The notes beneath the pieces are model-generated. The model was not told where the DNA came from. It saw only the letters and a program-made list of their open reading frames with translations, and searched no databases. From positions 535,370 through 599,369 of the forward strand of contig NZ_SOBT01000010.1 in NCBI RefSeq assembly GCF_004364935.1: 64,000 nucleotides of DNA, in the 5' to 3' direction. The position numbers and the translations under genes were made by a program. Shown here piece by piece: positions 59,085-64,000 of the stretch (positions within the stretch are counted from its first letter, which is position 1; each line of letters starts with the position of its first letter). This DNA is from Panacagrimonas perspica (GTDB taxonomy: Bacteria; Pseudomonadota; Gammaproteobacteria; Nevskiales; Nevskiaceae).

Positions 59085-60233
59085 ATGTCTGATCGCAAGG
59101 AAGTCGTGATCCGCGGCGTTGGAAGCTCCCACTACGGGCGCTTTCCGGATCGCCGGGTCGAGTCGCTCGCGTGGGAAGCCATCCTCGAAGCGATGCAGGA
59201 CGCGGGCGCCGAAGCCGGCGAGATCGAAGCCGTGTTCGTGGGCAGCGTGTTCGGTCCACCGGGCGTGGCGACGCGCACGCTGCGCGGCATCGGCATCGGC
59301 GGCGTGCCGGTCATCACGATCGAAGCGGCCTGCGCGAGCGGCACCGCGGCCTACCACGAGGCCTGCGAGGCGGTGGCGCTGGGCCGCTATTCCTGCGTGC
59401 TCGTGTTCGGCATCGAACACCTGTCCTCGCTGTTCACGCGCGGCGCGATCGTTCCCGAGGCCACCGACAGCGAAGGCCGTGCGGGCCTGCCGCTGCCCGG
59501 TCTGTATGCGCTGCAGGCGCAGCGCTACATGGCGCAGTTCGGAACGCGGCCCGAGGCGTTCGCCGAAGTCGCGGTGAAGAACAAGGGCAACGGTGCGCAC
59601 AATCCGCGTGCGCAGTTGAAGGGCAGCGCACCGACGCTGGACGAGGTGATGTCCGCGAAGATGATCGCCGAGCCGCTGACGTTCCTGCAGTGCTGCCCGG
59701 TCAGCGATGGCTCCGCCGCGGCGGTGGTCGGCCGCCCGAAGGGACGCCGCGGCGAAGTGCGCGTGCTCGCCTCCGCAATGGCCTCCGGCCAGTTGTGGGA
59801 TCACCGCTCGAAGGAATTCTGGGGCGAAGGCCCGGTGCGTCGCGCCGCGCAGGCGGCCTACGCGCAAAGCGGCATCAAGCCTTCCGAGGTCGATGTGCTC
59901 GAAGTGCATGACTCGTTCACGATCGGCGAAATCCTGACGCTCGAAGCGCTCGACCTGTGCAAGGTCGGTGAAGGCGCATCGCTCGCTCCGAGCGGGCACA
60001 CGCAACGCGGCGGCCAGCAGCCGGTGAACCCGAGTGGCGGCCTGCTGTCCCGCGGACATCCGCTCGGCGCCACCGGCACGGCGCAGATCGCGGAGATCGT
60101 CTGGCAGCTGCGCGGCATGGCCGGCGCACACCAGGTTCCGAACGCGAAGCTGGGCCTGGTGGAAACCATGGGCGGCGGCGCCGCCGGCATGGAAGGCAAC
60201 GCGTCGGTCGTCAGCCTGCTGGCGCTGCGCTAG
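59085..60233 (+). CDS. SCP2-type thiolase/ketoacyl-CoA thiolase
   Basis: 382 residues. Cys in IEAACASGTAAYHE (C83), EVHDSFTIGE and RGHPLGATGTAQ match the SCP2-type active site. The C-terminal CxG loop is altered (METMGGGAAGMEGN, no Cys), as in the sub-class that acts with a DUF35 partner. It could be a lyase-like thiolase such as Ltp2, or a true thiolase. Its 3' end overlaps the convergent lipoprotein gene by 23 bases. Confidence 0.82.
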   Translation: MSDRKEVVIRGVGSSHYGRFPDRRVESLAWEAILEAMQDAGAEAGEIEAVFVGSVFGPPGVATRTLRGIGIGGVPVITIEAACASGTAAYHEACEAVALGRYSCVLVFGIEHLSSLFTRGAIVPEATDSEGRAGLPLPGLYALQAQRYMAQFGTRPEAFAEVAVKNKGNGAHNPRAQLKGSAPTLDEVMSAKMIAEPLTFLQCCPVSDGSAAAVVGRPKGRRGEVRVLASAMASGQLWDHRSKEFWGEGPVRRAAQAAYAQSGIKPSEVDVLEVHDSFTIGEILTLEALDLCKVGEGASLAPSGHTQRGGQQPVNPSGGLLSRGHPLGATGTAQIAEIVWQLRGMAGAHQVPNAKLGLVETMGGGAAGMEGNASVVSLLALR

Positions 60234-60867
60234 ACGCGACGGGCGCTGCGGGCGCCACACCCAGCGGCGCCGACGATCCGCTTGGCACGGAACCTTGCGC
60301 AGCCTCGCGCGGGGCGAATTCCACTGGATAGTCGTTCACCGCCCATTCGCCGACATCCCGCTCGCCGAGGTACAGGCGCCACACCTCGGCGAACACCGCC
60401 TTGTTGAAAGCGGGATCCTGGAAGTCCGAGGAGATCAGGCGGCACTCCACGACCTGGCCGTTCGGCGCCACGACGAACGAAACGACGATCTTTCCGGCGT
60501 TCTGGCTGGCCCGATTCGAATTCAGCCAGCGCAACGAGGCCTGACGGGCTGCGAACGCGGCCTGCACATCGGCCACACGCCGTCCCTCTACCGGCGCCGC
60601 GACGGCAACCGGAGCAGGTTCTTCCACCGGAACGGCCGTTGCCGGCGATTCGCCCGCAGCGGTGGCGGGCATCTTCTCCGCCTGCGCACCGTCTTCGGCA
60701 TCGGGCGTGGAGGCGCACCCGGACAAGCACAGCGCCAGTGTTGCAGCGAGTGTCGCGGCAACGATGGAGTTGCCCGCCTTCAGGCGTCGTCGTGAACGGG
60801 GAGTCGAGCGGATTGCCACCGGTGCAGGGAACGAGGGAAGAGGAATCGAAGCATAGGCCGAGAGCAC
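60211..60867 (-). CDS. lipoprotein with TonB/AgmX-like C-terminal domain
   Basis: 218 residues. A lipobox LCLSGC (C51) ends a hydrophobic stretch; the 30-residue basic N-terminal part before it is long for a signal, so a start further on (GTG at 60819) is possible. A Pro/Ala/Val linker (AAGESPATAVPVEEPAPVAV) leads to NAGKIVVSFVVAPNGQVVECRLISSDF, a TonB/AgmX-type C-terminal domain. The last part is Ala/Ser-rich. The domain might span the periplasm; it has no TonB transmembrane anchor. Confidence 0.72.
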   Translation of the reverse strand: MLSAYASIPLPSFPAPVAIRSTPRSRRRLKAGNSIVAATLAATLALCLSGCASTPDAEDGAQAEKMPATAAGESPATAVPVEEPAPVAVAAPVEGRRVADVQAAFAARQASLRWLNSNRASQNAGKIVVSFVVAPNGQVVECRLISSDFQDPAFNKAVFAEVWRLYLGERDVGEWAVNDYPVEFAPREAAQGSVPSGSSAPLGVAPAAPVASSAAPAG

Positions 60868-61004
60868 CTTTCGCCCGACTGAACCGTCGGAGGCCTCGAC
60901 GGCCTGCGACCCCGATCCGGCATCCGATCAAATCGTCTTTCCGAACACATATTGCAGGATGCACACTAGGCGCGGGCGGATCTGGGCCGCCCACGGAGGA
61001 CGGT

Positions 61005-63677
61005 ATGAAAACGTGCAAACGTCGCCGGGCGCCAACGCAACGTCCTGCTTCTTCGCTGCAACGTTTCGGACCGGCGGTATGGGTCGTCGCCCTTGCCGCG
61101 GGCGCCACCGGGCTCGCCCAGGCGCTCGATCTGGGCGATGCCAAGGCAAGACTGGTACTGGGCCAACCCTTGCGCGTCGACCTGCCGTTGCTGCTGTCAC
61201 CGGGGGAATCCACGGAAGATCTCCAGGTTTCCGTGCGAGGCCGGGCCGCGTTGTCGGCCGAAGGCGATGCCGCGTGGATGCAGGGACCTTTTCGCATCCT
61301 CTTCACCAGCATCGACGGACTTCCGGGCCTTCGCATCTGCCACGAGCAGCTGCTTCAGGAACCGATCCTCGAACTTCACCTGGCCTTGCGCGCTGCCAAC
61401 GGCCATATCCTGCGCCGCCGCTACGATCTGCTGATCGATCCGCCGCAACCGGGCAGCGCCGTCACCGCGTGCGAACTGCCGGACGCCGCCGCCATCGCGG
61501 CTCCGCATGCCCGCGCCGAACGTCCCCGGCATCGTGTCGGTCGTCACGCCGTCGCCGCTGGCGACAGCACCGCCGAAGGCAGGCTGGTCGTGCCGGGCGA
61601 TACGCTGAGCGAGGTCGCGCAGACCTTGCGCGGGGATCGTCCGATCGCGCTGCCGGCCATGGTGGACGCGCTGTACCGGGCCAATCCGGATGCGTTCACC
61701 GGCAGTGCGGACCGGCTTCGTGCAGGCAGTCATCTGACGATGCCGGCGAACCTGCGCCGACTGGGCGCCGAGGTGCCGGCGACCCCGACGGCGGTGGACG
61801 TCGAAACCGCAACTCCTGCTGCCGCACCCGCCGCCGCTGAGCTTCCATCGTCAGCGCCGCCCGACGCAGTCCCGCGTGACTGGGCGCAGCGGCTGCACAT
61901 GAGCGAGCGGCTCGCCACGCTTCCCACCGCCATCGAGCAAGGCCGCGTCGCCGAACGCTACCTCGCGGCGATGGCGCCCCCGGTTCCGGTCGAAACCGTC
62001 ATCGACACGCCGGTGTCGACGCCGATCGCCGTCTTGCCCGACACGCGCTCGCGTGATGTTCCGACCGCAACCCGCGAGATTCCGGCCTGGCTGCGCAACG
62101 CCATCGCCGTACTGATCGTCGTGTTGCTGCTGGGCTGGGCGGTGGGCCGCAAGAAACGAACGCACCGGCGTCCCGCTGCTGCCGCGACGCCCGTTCCGGT
62201 CCCGCTCCCGCAGGCAGTCGCCGCACCGCCCGCCCCGGCGCCCGTCGGCGCGCCGTCGAGCGCACCGCCGCCCGTCTACTCGAGGACGCAGGACAACGCG
62301 CAGGAAGTAGGTCGCGATTTCTACGATGAAGTAGCGGCCTTGCTGATCGCCACGCTGCAGAAGAATCCGGATCGGCGCGACCTGCGCTTCCGCCTGCTCG
62401 ATCTCTATTTCACGTCGGGCCGGCGCGATGCGTTCGTCGAGCACACGCGCGGGTACCTGGCCTCGCTGGCCGGCACGGCCGACGAGAACTGGCCGGAGAT
62501 CGTGCGCATGGGCCGGCAGATCGCCCCCGAAAGCGGGCTCTACTCCGCACATCCGGGAGAAGCCGCGCGCGCCACGGTGATTCCGCTGCAGGGCGCGCGC
62601 ACCGGGGTGCGCCGCTTCTACGAGAACGCCGATGCGACGGCGCTGCGGGCGCTGCGCGAGCACCTCGATCGCGCGTACACGCAGCTTCGCCGCGACAACG
62701 ATTTCTGGCGCGAACTGACGGCGGTCTCGCGCCAGTCGCTCGCTCCCGATCCCGGCCTGACGCCGGCCGAGCGATTGACGCAGTACCTGGGTGGCGGCCG
62801 CGTCCTGTTCCGCGACGAACGCCGACGCGATCCCGACGAGGATGCGGCACTCGTCGCCATCGGCCAGGTGCTGATCGCGCGCCGGCTCGGTTACCGGCGC
62901 GTGGTGGCCGCAGGAATGCAGGCGCGGCATGCCTTGCTGGCTGCCCAGGCGGCGCAGCGTCTGGGCCTGTACTGCGTGATGCATCTTTCGGAGGCGGAGC
63001 AGGCTCACAACGCCGGCGCCCTGCAACGGCTGATCGGTATGCGCGCGAAGATCGAAACCATCCCGGACGCCAGTTTCGGCCTGGCCGCCAGCGCGCAGCT
63101 CTGCGCGTTGAACGATGCGCTCGGCAGTCATGATTCGCTGTACATCTCTCCCGCCGCAGGCGGCCCGTCGCCGTATCCGACGATCGTCGTGGACCTGGTG
63201 GCGATGCAGGGCAGGAGCCTGCGCGCGAGCACCACACAATTGCCCGGTGGTCATGCCGACGTGCTGATCACGCACAGCGGCGACGGCGTGCATACGCTCG
63301 GCACGATCGAAGCGTTCCTGGATGCCGTCGACACGCGCCTGCTGTGCATGGAGTCCGACAACCGTCCCCACGACGGCCTGACGTTCCAGCGCGAGCATCG
63401 GCTGCTGCGCGCCACCGGGCGCGTCGACTATCAGCACATCGCCGAAGAAGCGGCACGCTTCACCACGCAGTTCTGCGCCGAACGCGAGTACGCGAAGCTG
63501 GGGCCTGCGGGCAGCGAAGTGTTCGCCGCCGCGTTGCGCGCGGCGCGCGATCTGTCGGCCTCGCAGTCGGTCGTGGCGGTGTTGCCGTCCGAGATGACGG
63601 CCACCGGCGCGCAGCTCGCGGGCGAGACCGATGCGCGCGGCGACGCGATGCGCGTCGTGCCACTGCCACGGGCTTGA
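61005..63677 (+). CDS. FimV-like protein with C-terminal TrpB-like (PLP-fold) domain
   Basis: 890 residues with GGAGGA ahead of the ATG. Order: signal anchor (23-41), FimV-type N-terminal domain (42-150; LGDAKARLVLGQPLRVDLPL), a LysM motif (about 192-248; VPGDTLSEVAQTLRG), a Pro/Ala linker, a transmembrane helix (363-381), TPR-like helices (430-510) and a domain (about 580-790) resembling tryptophan synthase beta: LTPAERLTQYLGG, ALVAIGQVLIARRLGYRRVV, PSPYPTIVVDLVAMQG. The PLP lysine region (HKxN in TrpB) is lost (DPDEDAAL). FimV/HubP proteins organise the cell pole and type IV pili; the degenerate TrpB part is probably structural or ligand-binding. Confidence 0.8.
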   Translation: MKTCKRRRAPTQRPASSLQRFGPAVWVVALAAGATGLAQALDLGDAKARLVLGQPLRVDLPLLLSPGESTEDLQVSVRGRAALSAEGDAAWMQGPFRILFTSIDGLPGLRICHEQLLQEPILELHLALRAANGHILRRRYDLLIDPPQPGSAVTACELPDAAAIAAPHARAERPRHRVGRHAVAAGDSTAEGRLVVPGDTLSEVAQTLRGDRPIALPAMVDALYRANPDAFTGSADRLRAGSHLTMPANLRRLGAEVPATPTAVDVETATPAAAPAAAELPSSAPPDAVPRDWAQRLHMSERLATLPTAIEQGRVAERYLAAMAPPVPVETVIDTPVSTPIAVLPDTRSRDVPTATREIPAWLRNAIAVLIVVLLLGWAVGRKKRTHRRPAAAATPVPVPLPQAVAAPPAPAPVGAPSSAPPPVYSRTQDNAQEVGRDFYDEVAALLIATLQKNPDRRDLRFRLLDLYFTSGRRDAFVEHTRGYLASLAGTADENWPEIVRMGRQIAPESGLYSAHPGEAARATVIPLQGARTGVRRFYENADATALRALREHLDRAYTQLRRDNDFWRELTAVSRQSLAPDPGLTPAERLTQYLGGGRVLFRDERRRDPDEDAALVAIGQVLIARRLGYRRVVAAGMQARHALLAAQAAQRLGLYCVMHLSEAEQAHNAGALQRLIGMRAKIETIPDASFGLAASAQLCALNDALGSHDSLYISPAAGGPSPYPTIVVDLVAMQGRSLRASTTQLPGGHADVLITHSGDGVHTLGTIEAFLDAVDTRLLCMESDNRPHDGLTFQREHRLLRATGRVDYQHIAEEAARFTTQFCAEREYAKLGPAGSEVFAAALRAARDLSASQSVVAVLPSEMTATGAQLAGETDARGDAMRVVPLPRA

Positions 63678-63684
63678 GCCGCCT

Positions 63685-63752
63685 GTAGCCCGGACGAAGT
63701 CCGGGATTCCGTTCGCCTACGGAGCGCAACCCCGGACTTCGTCCGGGCTACG
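63685..63752. repeat. REP doublet 17 (GGAC/GTCC stem type)
   Basis: Inverted units with CCCGGACGAAGTCCGGG separated by a loop containing GGAGCGCAACC. It lies between the convergent FimV-like gene and the partial gene at 63761. Confidence 0.85.
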
Positions 63753-63760
63753 GGGGCGCG

Positions 63761-64000
63761 TCAGGCCGCACCCAACTTCATCAACGCCCCCTGCGTGAGG
63801 TAACTGTCGTACAGCTTCGGATCGTTGGCGCCGCTGAAGTACTGGTTCTCGACCTGGCGGACCTGTTCGAGCCGGGTCACCGATCCGGTCTGGATATTCG
63901 CGGCAGTGACGTGGCACCAGCTCCAGTACGGATGCTTGCCGTCCATGATGCGCTTGTCGCCGTTCTCGTACAGCGAATACGCGCCGTCGAAGGAACGGTA
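63761..64000 (-). CDS. C-terminal part of an unidentified protein
   Basis: The frame enters from the right window edge and ends at a TGA (63761-63763), giving 79 residues (YRSFDGAYSLYENGD ... YLTQGALMKLGAA). Composition is protein-like and rich in aromatic and polar residues (HPYWSWCHVTA), without signal or membrane segments. I do not recognise it. A REP doublet follows the stop by nine bases. Confidence 0.65.
   Translation of the reverse strand, partial: YRSFDGAYSLYENGDKRIMDGKHPYWSWCHVTAANIQTGSVTRLEQVRQVENQYFSGANDPKLYDSYLTQGALMKLGAA

Overview
The window is about 64 kb of high-GC DNA, almost fully coding and with very short intergenic gaps. The gene set points to a Gammaproteobacterium that lives on hydrophobic carbon, perhaps of the Nevskiales/Solimonadaceae type. 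The indicators are a FimV-like polar protein, an AlkB-type hydroxylase, a cytochrome P450, wax ester/triacylglycerol synthases and many CoA-ester enzymes. The taxonomic call is inference; no rRNA or tRNA gene is visible.

Region 1 (1-9.1 kb) carries a styrene-oxide-isomerase-like protein, a probable operon acyl-CoA dehydrogenase / AlkB hydroxylase / crotonase / acyl-CoA ligase, a second acyl-CoA dehydrogenase, a TetR regulator and a divergent dienoyl-CoA-reductase-like SDR. Region 2 (9-13.8 kb) has an FGE-like secreted protein, two oxidase subunit III/IV pairs without catalytic subunits, a membrane protein and an AraC regulator. Region 3 (13.9-21.6 kb) holds an aldehyde dehydrogenase, an SDR, a DxSWG-motif protein, a frameshifted cupin, MAPEG, crotonase, SnoaL-like protein, P450 and a divergent MarR-like regulator. 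Region 4 (21.6-29.3 kb) is a storage-lipid and phospholipid block: alpha/beta hydrolase, PlsB, HAD-PlsC fusion and GpsA in one overlapping operon, followed by WS/DGAT and a monoacylglycerol-lipase-like hydrolase. Region 5 (29.5-37.1 kb) has an SDR, a small secreted protein, an acyl-CoA ligase and a MarR/NodT/EmrA/EmrB efflux operon. Region 6 (37.2-52.5 kb) is a large CoA-ester pathway: thiolase, HMG-CoA-synthase-like/OB fusion, oxidoreductase, crotonases including a BadI-like ring hydrolase, acyl-CoA dehydrogenase, MFE-2-like SDR, FadJ-like hydratase, two MaoC proteins and a CoA transferase. Region 7 (52.6-64 kb) contains two Cys-rich exported peptides, an AraC regulator, a six-gene operon (DxSWG protein, kinase, biotin carrier, carboxyltransferase-like protein, OB/Zn-ribbon protein, thiolase), a lipoprotein and a FimV-TrpB-like fusion.

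Three signals tie the window together. First, seven near-identical 18-bp palindromes (TNGTAYGGNNCCRTAYNA) lie just upstream of SDR, acyl-CoA dehydrogenase, aldehyde dehydrogenase, HMGS-like/oxidoreductase and BadI-like/SDR genes and of the TetR gene itself, which predicts one TetR-controlled regulon. Second, seventeen REP doublets with the GTAG-plus-hairpin architecture of RAYT-mobilised elements sit directly behind genes; one is inserted in frame inside a biotin carrier protein. Third, a different, mosaic inverted repeat built on ACCGCAAAGGCGCAAAGG occurs six times.

Taken together, the genes could oxidise an alkyl/alicyclic or steroid-like substrate (AlkB, P450, StyC-like, aldehyde dehydrogenase), activate it to a CoA ester, shorten and open it by beta-oxidation and BadI-like chemistry, and divert carbon to wax ester or triacylglycerol. 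The actual substrate cannot be read from the sequence.
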